DNA of 64,000 bases from Thunnus maccoyii (GCF_910596095.1 NC_056543.1:21538542-21602541), one strand, 5' to 3'. Shown: positions 10,031 through 22,550, counted from the first letter of the stretch. Translations and numbers: made by a program. The notes: a model not told the origin generated them from the sequence alone.

Positions 10031-12639
10031 ACATATATAAAAACACCTTTCAGTTCATACATTATCATGAGTTTTCAGTGTCAAAGACATCAAAAAGAGA
10101 AATGTCTTTCAAAAGACATCCCAGTCAAATTTTACATCTTTGCAGTGTAAGATATCCTGCAAAACTATGATGTGTCACAGTGACGTTTGCCTAAATTAGT
10201 TCATTTGGCTCGTATAAGCAAATGATGCTGAGGCTGTTTCATCATTGTCATGGGGAGAATGCCTCCTTAATGATCGCCAAGCTTTTATACAGCGCATGCA
10301 CAAGGCTGGAGGGGGCAATAAACGGGTGAATAAAGGAGGAGTGAAGCCAGGGAATGCAGGGATTCCCTGATTTCTTAACACGCAGGCGAGCAGAGAGCTC
10401 ATCCAGCAGAGCAGAAAGGAGCCCTGGGGAGTGCAGTCACACGGCATTAGAGGTCTGCGTCTCCCAGATCTGGCAAGACCGAAGAGTGTGTGAGTGTGTA
10501 TGTGCAGGCACATGCATTCACACATGTATGCATTATTATGGCAGACATCTCTGTGACAGGCTTCTGGTGCCAGACTGATGTACTGTTGGCACCCTCTGTG
10601 TCTCTCACATAAATCCTGTTTACATTGTCCACTCCCTTGTATTCTCACACTGAGTGTTGAGCTGTACCAAGACAAGAGGAGGAGTTTCATATATTCAGCC
10701 TCTGAATAATAGCTTATTAAACCTGCTTTAATTTCTAAGATCATCTGCATGATGACCTAAGCTGCTGTAACAAACTCAGCTCTGCTGCCGCATTGAATAA
10801 CGTCTGATCTTTGTAGTGCAGGGCTTCCCTGCCTCCCACTCACTGATGCCTCTCTTCTCCATCGCTCTCCAGTGCTTTCTTCATGCTCGTTTGGTATGCA
10901 GCCTATAGCCCCATGCGGCCTCAGAGAAACATCGTGTCCCCGTTCAATCACGGCCACAGCCAGGCAATCAGTAGGAGCCTCTCCACACACCAAACCCCCC
11001 AACCACAGGAGGGGAGAAAAAAAAGCATCTGAAAAGCAGGAATGTAATTTGGAGGCAGGGCTGAGGGGAGTGGCTCAATTGAGTAATAGATTGCCGGTCA
11101 GGGAGTGATGCCTCTCTGTCACCTTTCCTAAACTTGTCATGTGTGTGGGACACATGCCTTTGTGGGCTGTTGAGGGCCACCCATGGGATCAGGGGTCATT
11201 TCAGCCAGGCAAAGCTGTGGGTGCAATAAAACCTTTACACACGCTCAAACTCACATAATTGTTTTATTATTTATTCAGAGCCAAAAGCGCAGTAGGCTCT
11301 TGACTTGGGTGTACGGCGTGCATGGAAAAGTCAACACAGAAGAGTGTTCAAACATAGACATCAATTACACACACTGTAAGCAAGTCATGCAGATCAAGGT
11401 GTGTAATTAATGGGTATGTTTGAACGGATCAATGATAGCTGTAATGACATCACTTGGTGTAAGAAATTGACTGAAACTAGAGTCACAGCCTGATTCAGTT
11501 TTCAGTGATCTTATTGCCATAATAACAGCAAAGATGTATTTTAAACAGGCAAAACAAGGAGTTAAATATTTGAGGGAATATTATTTAAAATTCTATTTTT
11601 TTTTATAAGCAATTTGAAGATTTAACATGCAGTGCAATTAAATGAAAATCATCTGCATTTGAGCATGAAGGTTCATTCTTGACATTGTGAATAGTAGCCG
11701 TGATACACAGTCGACAGTTTCAGAAAAAGAGGAAAGCTTAATGATTTGGAAAGATAGGATGTGATGATATTGTAATCTTACATATAAATTAGAAAAAAGG
11801 TAATAAAATGCGGCACATTTTGGTAACCTTTTACCTATTGATATACACATGAGATCTGTTAACCATGATCAGTATAAGCAATGTGATGATGAACTGACAT
11901 GTACATGTAGAGATGATGAACAGCAGTAGGTGAACAGGTGATAAAAGGTAAAGTGCATAAAAGCAGAGCCGGCGCACCTGAACTCCATGTTAATCCTCTA
12001 TTGATGCATTACACAATGTTTTGTTCTTTAGGTCAAACTGAGCGCACTCAGGGTATAAGGTTGCCTCCTTTATGATGTCATTACTGGTGGAGACCCACAG
12101 GTGTAGGATTAAAATGTAGTTCTTTGTGTCATGCAGATTTTAATCACATAGTCTCGAGCATTAATCTTTTGTTTCAGTGGCATTTCCCGTCGACCTCGCC
12201 CATATTTGTTGTAAAGGCTAAAGTCCACATTGAAATTCACTGTGTTGGCTCATATCACTGCAGGAACAGCGCTGTGTTTCCCTCCTCAGGGGTAGAAGTA
12301 GTGACTTGTTCCATGTGTCTGTGATCAGGAGATGTTATGATGGATGTTATGCACGTCTGTATTTTGTTCTCCTTATTCTTGTTTTCTTCACATAACCAGA
12401 CAACCAGACTACAGGGGGCTTTTCATTCTGTTGAGCACATGTAGTGATGGTTTTATTTCCTCTGGAATTGAAGTTACATTGTGTACCTGATTGTAGGAGC
12501 CATCTGGAGTGTCACTTAGACATCCGCTGTGTTGAATATTTGTATATTGGTAGACACAATCTGTTTATGGGGTTGTTTACACACATCCACATCCAGTGCT
12601 GCTGTTAATGGATTTTCCACAAACTAGTTTTCTAATTGG

Positions 12640-12790
12640 GTAATACTCGAAGTGATACAGCACTCTCATAAGGAGCCCCTTAATGGTTTATAACCTGTAA
12701 TTAATGACTTTGTTAATGGTCAATAAATCATTCAATGAGGCTTTATAGATCACTTATAAGCCATTAGTATGAACAATTTTTTTGGCTTGC
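12640..12790. repeat. Fragment of a 'tttataagcc' AT-rich interspersed repeat
   Basis: The block 'gaggctttatagatcactta' plus 'taagccattagtatgaac' is shared with 52250-52330 (tgctttatagatcagttata, agccaacaataagaac). It is a dispersed AT-rich repeat, with similar text near 14030. Class unknown. Confidence 0.55.
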
Positions 12791-13659
12791 AGCTTGTGAA
12801 GAATCTCTCTTCCAGGATCACACTGGCTTTGTCTGATTAGCTCTTTAGTTCCTCAGAAATCCCTCCAATGGACTATCAGTTACCTACTGGGAAAAGACTG
12901 CAAAACATCTGGGCCACAATACATTTATAAGAACTTACTGATAGATTAAACTGCAGACTTGATAGATTAGTATATGAACCCTTTATTAATGACATATGGA
13001 CATGTATAATTCTGAATGGACTAATATTTGGTTCAGATATCCTTAGGTCGACATTTCCACTTATCCAGGTAAATATCTCAACTTCTACCGGATGGATTGG
13101 GACAAATGTTTTTTATAGACATTCATGGCTATAGGGGGACAATTGTGTCCCAAATACATAATGCACACTAACTGTATACAGTATTTGCTATATACTAATG
13201 TTGATAGTATACTGTTAGTGTACAAGAAATCAAGATACTTATCCCAGCAGGAAATTATGCAATATGTGAGCTGTGCAAAGGCAATTAAACTCAATGCCAC
13301 CGCCAGTTAAACCTAACAAAAAGACAGCAAATATTTTTTTCAAAAAATTCAGTAGTTATTTTTTGTTTGTTCCTGGAGCTGTTTCACCACCAGCCACTGT
13401 CACTTTTAATTTTGTCCAGTTGAGAGTAGTTCTTCCATTTCCTTTGTGCTCTACACTTTGGGAGAATAGTTTCCCTCAAGAGCACACTTAAAAATCAGAA
13501 GCTTTTTAGTATGCGTACCAACTGCACACTAAAGGAGTATACTTAACTTGTTGTTGCTTGATGTAAGCATTAAGCTCAAAGTACAGTATCACAGAGCTGC
13601 TAGCGTGGCTATAGACTGTCTTGTTTTAACAGCAGCCGAAGGGATATTTCAGCAACATT

Positions 13660-13760
13660 TTTACCGTTACATTTAATCATTTGGCAGACACTTTTATCCA
13701 AAGTGACTTACAGGCAAGGCAAGACAATCAAACGTTAGAGGACAGTTACTCAAAAGCTGT
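13660..13760. repeat. Short dispersed repeat ('cacttttatccaaagtgactta')
   Basis: The text 'tttggcagacacttttatcc' followed by 'aaagtgacttaca' is a motif I know from many fish introns. Related text occurs at 33475-33515 and, inverted, at 36095-36130. It is a truncated non-autonomous element. Confidence 0.55.
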
Positions 13761-14959
13761 TGCAGTTGTTGAAAGTTGTCTTGCGATACCAAGACTATCG
13801 GAGATCTCTGCCTAACGAAGGCTGGGGATTTCTAAATGCACGGTTGTTGCTTGAAAGGTTGCAAGAACTAACACCTAACCACTAACCACTAACAAACCTA
13901 TACCCCTTACATTTAATCAAGGACACACCTTACCAGAAACGATGAGCAATGTAATGAAGTGCAATGGGAAAGAGTGCTAAACAGATGAAACCTAAGTTTT
14001 TCTTAAATCTTATAAAGCATTAGTGACTTATTTATTAACCATTTATAAAGAGAATTAGTTATATCATGTAAACGATGTAATACGATTATTTTGACTGGCA
14101 GCATCTCTGAACTTTAAAAAGACACTTTTCCTTACGTGAGAATTCAGTAATTGTCTCTGTCTGTACTGAAACGAATCAGGATGCCCTTTCTGTCAAAATG
14201 TTCTGTGCTCCAAATATTGGTTGCTGCGTGCTGCATATTTTACAGGTGCAGTTGTTTTGGTTCATAGCCAGGATTTTCTTTAAATGTGTGGGAGGCTGAG
14301 AGCTCATATGCAGAATCAAAAGTGTTTTGTTGTTAGAGTTTTAGTTTCACAAGTACTGAATGTCATGACCACCTGAAATCTATTTACCGCCTAAGCAAGT
14401 AAACTTCTTTGACATCTGAAAAGAGGGAGAAGACAGATCAAAGGCCTGGCTACTAATAAGAAAGGAGGCAGACATGCTTTTTTGACTTGATACTGTTGAT
14501 AAATGCTGAAATTACTTTCAAAAACAGAAATTCATGAGTACTCCAAACCTGGAAGATTCAAGGTCCACATGTCTCAAACAGCAGTTTTGTCTTCGCTGAA
14601 ACATCTTTATTCATCAATCTGTCTTGTTGGCCCAGCTGGTCCGGACACCCATCTGTCCACGTTAATGTACCAACATACAGTCTAATAAAATAAAAATGAC
14701 GCAGGGCTACGCTTAAAAAAATATATAATCCACTAGCAACCACTCAGTTTTAAATTACACATGCTGTTCAATTGTTACAGTTTGATTAATGGTAAGACTA
14801 CTCTGAACACACACAGCCCTTTTCTCTCCATTAGACTGTAGCGCTTTGAAAAGACAAAGTGCACTAAAATATGTCAGGAAAGCAGCAGTTAAACAGGAGT
14901 GAGTGCTATGAAATATTCAGCCATGTTGGTGAAAGGCGAGGGAGAGGTTTATAACCTCA

Positions 14960-14960
<1 letters not shown>

Positions 14961-15027
<67 letters not shown>
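14961..15027. repeat. (TC)n microsatellite
   Basis: A polypyrimidine CT/TC run of about 67 bases with two T interruptions. Homopurine-homopyrimidine mirror sequence of this kind can form H-DNA. Confidence 0.95.
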
Positions 15028-15029
<2 letters not shown>

Positions 15030-15647
15030 TTGAAGAAGCGGCAGCAGCAGAGGCCACGACTGAAACTGGGTTAATAAGATCCAACGTCAATCTAACAACC
15101 TCTCATCTCTTGCGCTCTAAGTGCACATAGAAATCTTTTACAAATCTGGTTCACAAACAAAAGCATGTTTTGCTGTGTGAAGTTTTCCTGAAAGACGCAC
15201 GTCACAAAAGATCAGCCGTGTACAAATAATCCTTATTTATTAATCTGAGTTTTATTAGATTTCCTGAAGGACCTGTTTTGCTAAATTTTTTTCCTTCAGG
15301 GCGAACGTTGAGAACTACAGATTTCAGACACTCTGCACTGAATGTGAGTGTGTTTATCCAACAACCAGACTCCCTGCATGTCCTGTGTGTTAATAATCCC
15401 ATTAAGAATGAAACATGCTGATACAACTCATACAATTCAGGAAAACTAATGTGACAACTTTATGCAGATTATTGGATTTATTGGTTTTATGGACCTGATC
15501 TGATGGGATTTCCCAGCCGTGATCCGTCTGCTTGAACACGGTAATTGTTCTGCCTCTAGGACTTATTGGTCTGTTGTTAGCCATCTCTACCATCTAGCCT
15601 CCAAGTTAGTCTAACTAGTTAGCCTGCCTAGCGAGCTCGGTACCAAC

Positions 15648-16361
15648 ATGATTCCTAATCTTTCACCATCCCATTGTTTGGGTTGCATACATTTAAATAG
15701 CAAAATCAGCAACCTGGAGGACACCAATCCTATGCAGGGATCAGTTTGAAGAGAGGAGTAGAGAAGGTGATGCAGAGCTGGATGATAGTATTCTCATCGG
15801 TGTGGGTAATGTTAGCCAGCACAAGGCTAGGCAAATCTGGGAACAAAACAAGTCGAGACCTGAACAGCCCAGCCCCACACCGCAAGGTAACTCCTGGTGG
15901 TCTGTGGGGAGGAAGGAGAGTCGGGGTGCAGGGTCTTCTGAAGGTGCATCGTGCTCAACAGCCCATTGTTCTACAAAACAGATATGATAGTCTATACCTT
16001 GAGGAGTTCCCAGTGCTGCAGTGGCATAACCAGTTATCTTCACTGTCACTGGCGGATTAACACCGCACCAGCAAAAACCCGGCCTGGACCCTCCTCCCAT
16101 CCCAAAGCTGTCAACCCTCCAGGGCTGGGCGAGCAATCCTACAGCGGTCTCTGCTACTACTGGTGCTTTTGGTGATGCTGTTCCTGCTTGTACCAGGCAT
16201 GTGATGGAACGACTGGATCCTGCAGGTCCTGGTGCCCACCTCTCCTCTGTTGCTGCGGTCGATGCTGAATGTTGAAAAGTGGAACCAGGCCTGCCCACAG
16301 AAATGGATGGGCCCCTGAAAAGGTCCAGTGAATGAGCCTTCCCCAGAACTGCTTTACTCAT
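15648..16361 (+). pseudogene. LINE ORF1, N-terminal half (broken)
   Basis: From ATG 15648 the frame reads MIPNLSPSHCLGCIHLNSK, then a coiled-coil-like NLED stretch, then a stop. In the next frame EERSREGDAELDDSILIGVG and QIWEQNKSRPEQPSPTPQGN appear, and after a further shift NRYDSLYLEEFPVL. The acidic then Pro-rich layout followed by RY(D/S)xLxxxFP is typical of ORF1 in fish LINEs with an esterase domain. The copy is interrupted by the hAT element at about 16362. Confidence 0.6.
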
Positions 16362-18388
16362 ATCAGTGCATGCATGTTATGTGCTACATAGGCATGGACA
16401 CACACACACACTCACACACACACACACACACACAACATAATAGAACTCTTTGTCACACTTACACACACCAAGGTCAACAAAGATCTGTTACACGTACACC
16501 AAACATTTCCTAGTAGAAAATGCAATTTCTTACCTTATGGCTTCATCTTTGCTGCCTTCCTTGTCTTTCTGGATGCAAAGTCCTTTATAATGTCTTAAAA
16601 GTCCATCTGTTTAGCCAGTTCACACACGATGGGAAATATTACCAGGTTATTGAGCCTCTCCTGGCTCATTGTGGAGTGCAACAAGTTCTTTATTATTTTC
16701 AGTTTACTGAAGGATCTCTCTCCTTCTGTCATAGTTACTGGTAAAGTGCAAAATATCCTCAGTGCAATGCAAATGTGACCATAAATGCTGTCAATCTTCA
16801 TGTCATAAATCCTGTTGAGCAGCTCCATGGCTGTTGAATTTGAATATGAATTTTTATTTTATTTGATAGGGATGATGCAATTCAACATAGTTGTCCCTAG
16901 TCGGGCTTTACATGCACAGTGTAATTAAAATAAACCGTTTTCATCATCATAAAACCACAGTACTCTACAGATATGGAAGTACAATAAAATACACAGATTG
17001 GAATACGCTGATTGCGATGTACAGTTTGAAAGAAAAAAAATAACAATACAACACAATTAGCTAAAAATGATGGTTGAGAATGTGGCACTGTATATCCTTT
17101 TCAAATGGAGCATTTGTTTTTCCAAATCTTCAGATAGATCCTTAGAATATTTTGTTATCGAATTTCTACAAGATGACTAGACAAGATCCTCCTCACTCAA
17201 CTGCTGGAACTTGAATTTTCCCTTGAAATCATTGTAAATATCCCTGATTGACTGAAACCTGGAAGTCAGCTGTGCAATGATACTGTCCACTGCAACATAA
17301 AACACAGAGTTGCTGAATGTTACATCAGGAGTCTCTTGTGCATCTGACCTTTCTTCAGTGCGCTGGTGCTTTCTCTGCCTGCTATGGGTGAACTCAGGTG
17401 GGATGCCCGTTGCTTGGACTACATTTTGATCTTCAGCAAGCATTGAATCACACTTATTTCTCAAAGAAATTATTTCCTGCTGTAGAGCGTCAATGTTTGC
17501 TGCTTCCTGATCGAAAGATAGGCTGCCACTCTGCAGGAGCAAATTCTTATCTTCAATATGTTCCAGTATTTTTACCCAGACAATGCACACGACAACCGCT
17601 GTGAATGATGTGAAGTATTCTCTCAGTCCTTGTGCATCTGATAAGGCCTCAATGGATAATTTGCAGGATGATATTATGCAATTAAGTGCTTCAATCACAC
17701 TGGGGAGGTGGGGAGCAAGTCTTACCACATCAATATGTGCACTCAATCGTGTATCACTCAAGCAGGCATCTGAAATAAGTTGACATTTACTTACATGTCT
17801 GGACAGCATATACACCTACTAGATTCAGTGTATGCTTTACACGAGGAGAAAATGTAGCCAAAGGATTTACTTGGATAATTTGGGTTTGCACACCTCTAAC
17901 TGCTCTATCATGCTGGCGATTTAATTTCCTGTCTTTTTTGCAAAGTGTACAAACTCAGTAAAACATTTGTTTATTGTCCAGCCTTGCCATATGCGTCATC
18001 GTTGAACATGTACCTCAGAGACAGGATGTTCTGCTTAACGTGATATATCTGGGATGGCATCATGTATTATAGAGTGATAGATTGACTGGAGTCTTTTCCC
18101 GAGAATGGTGCTGAGAACGTCATTTCCACACAGCTCAAGTAATTCATTCTGAGAGTGCCATGAGAGATAGTGCGTTGGCAGCTGTTCCCCTCTCTGCTTG
18201 TATTCTTTGACTTTTTCTAGATGCTCTTGCATGACAGAATAATATTTTGAAATCAGCTCGAGTAGCCCCAAAAAATTTCCATTATGAACATCACCAAGCT
18301 CACTGGTCTCCCCACTGAAAGCTAGATTTCTAGATGTCAAAAAGAGGGTTAGTCCTGGTGTTTTGGGCCTTGCTGGTCCACAACTGAA
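16362..18388 (-). mobile_element. hAT-superfamily DNA transposon remnant inside the LINE
   Basis: Minus-strand fragments of a ZMYM1-like/DUF4371 hAT transposase occur in order. First, at 18035-18400, LTLFLTSRNLAFSG, NGNFLGLLELISKYYSVMQE and LELCGNDVLSTILGKR. Second, at 17860-17940, NPLATFSP and HTLNLVGVYA. Third, at 17177-17815, LSDTRLSAHIDVV and a linker. Fourth, at 16530-16830, the C-terminal dimerisation block TLPVTMTEGERSFSKLKIIK. There is an internal deletion between HTLNLVG and LSDTR, a stop after EEDLV, and an extra AT-rich insertion at about 16840-17095. The zinc-finger N-terminus is missing. Element ends are not resolved; CAGTGCATG at 16364 and CCACAACTG at 18378-18386 are candidate terminal repeats. 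Confidence 0.75.
16399..16433. repeat. (CA)n microsatellite
   Basis: A CA repeat of about 35 bases near the 3' end of the hAT element. Confidence 0.9.
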
Positions 18389-18409
18389 ATTATCATCCGT
18401 ACTGGTCAT
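16528..18409 (-). pseudogene. Broken hAT transposase gene
   Basis: Conceptual fragments span the DUF4371 region to the hAT C-terminal dimerisation domain (motif P(V)TxxxGERSFSKLK). At least one stop, one internal deletion and one insertion separate them, so no functional transposase can be made. The residues around the start at 18409 overlap LINE-derived sequence and are probably not transposase. Confidence 0.7.
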
Positions 18410-18780
18410 GAGAGACTCAATTGTGCATCATGTCACTGTTCCAGGAGGTGTAACACGTTGTCACACAGGAGCACTAGTGTCAGACATCAACCATACGCTG
18501 CTGAACGTCCTTGACCAGACTCCATTAGTCCAAACTGTAGGGCTTCATGTTGGAGTGAACAATATAAAGCAGCAACAATCAGAACTATTGAAAAGGGATT
18601 TCTTGTCCTTGTTTGAGACACTCAAGAAATCTGATAGGAAATGTGTTGTCTGGGGGTCCCTTCCCTTCTCTGCAACACATGAGGACTTGAAGTTCTCTCG
18701 TCTACAACAGCTTCACCGCTGGCTGACAGGCTGTTGTAGCTTTATGAATATCAGCTTTTATAGACAATTTTAATGTATTT
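18389..18780 (+). pseudogene. LINE ORF1, esterase-like C-terminal half
   Basis: Encodes SSVLVMRDSIVHHVTVPGG, then HVGVNNIKQQQSELLKRDF and CVVWGSLPFSATHEDLKFSR. This resembles the SGNH-esterase module of CR1/L2 ORF1 (normally GDSIVRH... HVGTND... GPxP). Here the GDS serine motif reads RDS and the GTND block reads GVNN, so the catalytic signature is damaged. The stretch continues the ORF1 reading frame interrupted by the hAT element. Confidence 0.65.
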
Positions 18781-19129
18781 TTTAATAGATCCAGCGGGTT
18801 CAAGGTTGTTATCTACAACCATGTGTGAAATGGTAGAATCACTGAAATGGGAGCCGTCAGTCTTGAAGACTCCTCTCACTGGGTGACGTCTCCAAGTGAG
18901 CCCGGTTCAGAACACACTCTGTCCTTCACTGTCTGCTCTTGTGTTTCCTGTACTGATCACTATTGGCCCTCATAAACAACACCAGCCTATTTCTTTTACA
19001 AGTTATTATAACCCTGAAAATTTAATAATCTCAACCCCCAAACAAACTCTATAGGTGGCCATTAGCGAGTAAGCCCTCCTGTGACTCTGGTCAAGCCTTA
19101 TTTAACCCACATGCTTTCTAATCCAGAAA

Positions 19130-19720
19130 TGGCCTGGGGCTGATGCATTTAAATATCAGAAGTCTGTGTAATCAATTTAAATTAGATCCCCTGAGAATTC
19201 TTGTTTCACAGACTGACCCTGATATCCTGGCTCTGACAGAAACCTGGCTTAAACAGAGTATAAATATTTCTGAGGTTTCCTTACATAACTATAAATTGTA
19301 CAGAATAGACAGAGTTGGAAGAGGCGGTGGTGTGGCTGTATATTTTGAAGTCATGTTTATCTGTTACTGTTTTAAATGTCATCACTGTACCTCATTCTTT
19401 TGAATTTATTGCTCTGAAGGTTAATTTATCTAGTAATAATTCAACTAATGTGGTGGGTGTTTACACAGCATCCTCAGCTGTCTCTAGTGCAACTAATAAA
19501 TTAGCAGACTCACTTGCTCAGTATAGTAACTCAGAGATGTTCTAGGTGACTTTAACTTAAATTGGTTAGAAAAAGATTCAGATAGTCTAAAAGAGATGTG
19601 TGACAATCTTAATCTGTCACAGCTGATTGATGAGATGACCAGACTTAATTTGAAGGATCCCTCAAAATCAACATTGATAGATTTGATTCTGTCTAATAGG
19701 AGGAACATTGATTGCTCCTG
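19130..19720 (+). pseudogene. LINE ORF2 endonuclease region (broken)
   Basis: Apurinic-type endonuclease blocks are readable across frameshifts: LNIRSLCNQFKLDPLRIL, DPDILALTETWL, GRGGGVAVY, GVYTASS, then VLGDFNLNW with the catalytic GDFN and LSQLIDEMTR. The order matches the N-terminal domain of L2/CR1-type ORF2. Stops and shifts are frequent. Confidence 0.75.
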
Positions 19721-20479
19721 GAGTTTTTGCACTGTCCTCTAGCATGCGTTAGAAGTGCTAGACTGGAAAGATCGAGCTCTAGGATCATTATCAAAAGAAA
19801 TTTAAAAACTTTTAATGAACAGGCTTTCCCCAGTGACCTTGCTGACAGTAATACACATCACACCTCTGAAATACCCGATGTAGAACTGGCATTGGAATAT
19901 TTTACAAATTCATGACTTTCTATCACTGATAAATATGCATATTTTAAAAAGCTTAGGGTTAAAGATAGATCAAGCCCCTGGTTGTCCACAGAATTATCAG
20001 TGATGTTCAAGGCAAGGGACAAAGCCTGGGCTCTAGTGAGGTGTACTGGTTAAGCAGCCCAACTCAGAAGTAAATGCACATCCTCCTTGAGAAAAGCAAA
20101 ATCCAATTATGACATAGAATTAATCTCCAGCTCTTTTACAAACCTGTCAAAAATTTTGGAAAGTAAATGTAAATGAAAACAAATCCTCTCTTTCTGTTCC
20201 TTCTTATGGTACTTTTAATGTTCGCTTAATAAATAAGACATCAGCGATTTGCAATGCTTTTAACACACATTTTACTGCTGCTGGGAATCCGTTTGATATG
20301 GTGTACTCAGGATCTGCTCTTAATAGTAAGCCTTTGGCTCACGTGCCCTCCTTAAACCTCACAGTTCACAACACAGGCCTTCACTTCCTCTGTTGTTAAG
20401 GAAGTACTTCAAGCTAACGATTGCAGAAAAGCAACTGGGGAGAATAAACTAGACCCTCATTTTTCAAAGCTCTGTGCCC

Positions 20480-21480
20480 CATTTATTACTGAACAAATTA
20501 CATATCTCTTTAATCTTTGTATCTCCACTGGAGTTATCCCTCAGGTCTGGAAATCTGCACATGTAGTACCACTGCATAAGGGTAGTGATAGAAATTATCT
20601 TAATAACGATCAGCCATTTTCCAAAATGTCCTGTCTTGCTAAAACCCTGGAGTCATTAGATAATCATCAGCTCAAATCATTCCTCTCAAGAAATTCTGTG
20701 TTAAGTCCACACCAATCTGGTTTCAGAGCTAAACGTGGTCCTGTCACTGCTACTACTTTTGTTAAACATGATATTGTAACTGCTGTTGACAAAGGGAAAT
20801 ATTGTGCTGCCGTCTTTGTTGATTTAACAAAAGCACTTGACACTGTTGATCATGCTGTGCTCCTACAGAGGCTATGTGATATTGGTTTTGATTATAAGTC
20901 CTGTAAATGGTTTCAGGACTACCTGTCTCATAGACATGTGTGATATGGGGAAATGATTGTTCTGTATTTTTACGACTGTCAAAGGGGGTTCCACAAGTTT
21001 CAGTATTGGGTCCTGTCCTGTTCACAATTTGTATTAACAATTTTGCATCCTTTATAACAAATTACAATGCCCATCTTAATGCAGGTGAGGCAGTTCTGTA
21101 TTGCTTTGCCAATACTGCACATTCAGCCACTGAAATCCTACAACAAGCCTTTGACAAATTGCAAGATGCACTTTTTAATTTGAAATTAGTCCTGAAGTCT
21201 AAATATATGCTATTCTCTAGAGCCAGAGATATTGTGGACAGTAGTTTGCATATTACCACTCTGAATGGACTCCATATTGAGAGGGTCTTGGTATCTGGCT
21301 GGATCAAAAAGTTATGTTTAAATTTCACACTGACACACTTGTCAGCAAGCTACGACACAAAATTGGATATTTGTTCAGAAACAGAACTAATTTTCCTATG
21401 TTCAGTAGGAAGTGGATAATTGAGGCCATATCTTGTCTGCTTTGGATTATGGAGATATATAGACACACCTCTGCCTCCAC
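20480..21480 (+). pseudogene. LINE ORF2 reverse transcriptase region (inactive)
   Basis: Readable RT motifs: WKSAHVVPLHKG, KTLESLDNHQLKSFLSRNSV, LSPHQSGFRA, then AAVFVDLTKALDTVDHAVLL (motif A, first Asp present), WFQDYLSHR, VPQVSVLGPVLFTICINNF (motif B, its Gly changed to Val). The YADD catalytic box is replaced by NAGE (in LNAGEAVLYCF, about 21079-21111). The frame breaks at 20941. This copy cannot be enzymatically active. Confidence 0.8.
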
Positions 21481-22469
21481 TCTTTAACTACTAGATTCAG
21501 TTTATCACTCCACCATGAGATTTATTAGCGATGACAGTTATTCTACTCATCATTGCATCTTGTATGAAGAGGCTGAGTGGGAATCTCTAACAGTAACACG
21601 TTACAGGCATTAGTTTCTATTTATTTATAAAACCCTTAATGGCAACTTGCCATCATATATCACTTCCTTATTGAATTGGTCCCATAGTCATTATTTGACT
21701 CGCTGAAGTGCTTGAAGTCCACACTAAATTTGGGAAAACTGCTTTTAGTTTTAGTTGGAACATTTTACAACACACATTAAAACTTAACACAATTGTACCC
21801 ATAGGTCCATTTAAAACCATAATTACAAACTACTGCGTTATTGAATTGAACTGTTTTTAACTGTGTTCTGTTGTTGTTTGTTTTCTTGTTAATTATTTTT
21901 TGTGTGCATTTATTCTGTTTTAATTGTTCTCTCAACATCATTGAAAATGAGGATAGCCCCCGATGATTCCTCAAGATTTAAATAAAGTTTGAATGAATGA
22001 AATATAGAGGATGCACCGGGGAAACTGATTGAGCTGGTTGAGCAGAGGAAAAGGAGTGATAGATGAGCCTTCAGACAGAGTTTGACTTGAGTTATGCAGG
22101 TTTTGCAACTAGAAATATAAGGACAACAAAGACAGAACTGGATATTTATTTAACTTTGTGTCAGAGGTCTATGTTATTTTAAGAAGATAATTATTATCAT
22201 TACCATATGATTTTCTCCTCTGATGTAGCTGAGTTCATCATTTATAAAAACAGGCTGTGATATTATTTACGTTTTGCAGACACTTGTAAGCCACAGTAGA
22301 TCCAGGAGAGGCCTCAGAGAATACGTGCAGCAGCACTCAGGTCCGTGTTTGACACAAGTGCCACAAGGCTGCAGGTGCATGAAATAAGACAAAAATGCAT
22401 AGCAAATACCTTTTTCTTTTTTTCTTAGAGAGAGATGTATTTTACAGTTCAAGCAACAGAGTGCACCAT

Positions 22470-22550
22470 ATCAAGCAGGGGAATTGAACTCATGTCCCTC
22501 TGACAAGCAGGCAGGCAGTAAACCACTTTACTACATGTCAATGAATGGAT
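22470..22550 (-). repeat. tRNA-like (box A/box B) remnant, possible SINE head
   Basis: On the minus strand the text reads AGTAAAGTGGTTTACTGCCT and later GAGTTCAATTCCCCTGC, which look like degenerate box A and box B spaced as in a tRNA. No cloverleaf with a clean acceptor stem is evident, so I treat it as a SINE head or tRNA-derived fossil rather than a tRNA gene. Confidence 0.35.

Larger units (their letters stand above)
15560..22003 (+). mobile_element. Decayed LINE (L2/CR1-like non-LTR retrotransposon), interrupted by a hAT element
   Basis: In order on the plus strand: ORF1 N-terminal part (from ATG 15648), the hAT insertion (about 16362-18388), the ORF1 esterase-like part, the ORF2 apurinic-type endonuclease (LNIRSL, ALTETWL, then GDFN), the reverse transcriptase, and a 3' end with AATAAA and the tail GTTTGAATGAATGAA at about 21987-22003. 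Terminal short-word repeats of this kind mark L2/CR1-type LINE 3' ends. Without the hAT element the copy is about 4.4 kb, close to full length, but it carries many stops and frameshifts and a destroyed catalytic box, so it is dead. The 5' boundary is approximate. Confidence 0.8.

Noticed and set aside
10196..10750. A 184-codon minus-strand open frame
   Set aside because: Low-complexity, Cys/His-rich translation with no family resemblance, no splice-site context and no codon-like composition. It lies in sytl5 intron 1 and looks like chance.
15741..16361. A 206-codon minus-strand open frame
   Set aside because: It is the antisense of LINE ORF1, whose plus-strand translation (EERSREGD..., NRYDSLYLEEF) is recognisable; the antisense frame is a by-product of that Pro/Gly-rich sequence.
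17177..17815. A host gene encoding a zinc-finger MYM-like protein
   Set aside because: The fragments resemble ZMYM1-type proteins, which derive from hAT transposases, but internal stops, a deletion and the nested position in a LINE show a transposon remnant.
22470..22550. A tRNA gene on the minus strand
   Set aside because: Box A- and box B-like words exist but no consistent acceptor or anticodon stem could be formed by eye; more likely a SINE head fossil.
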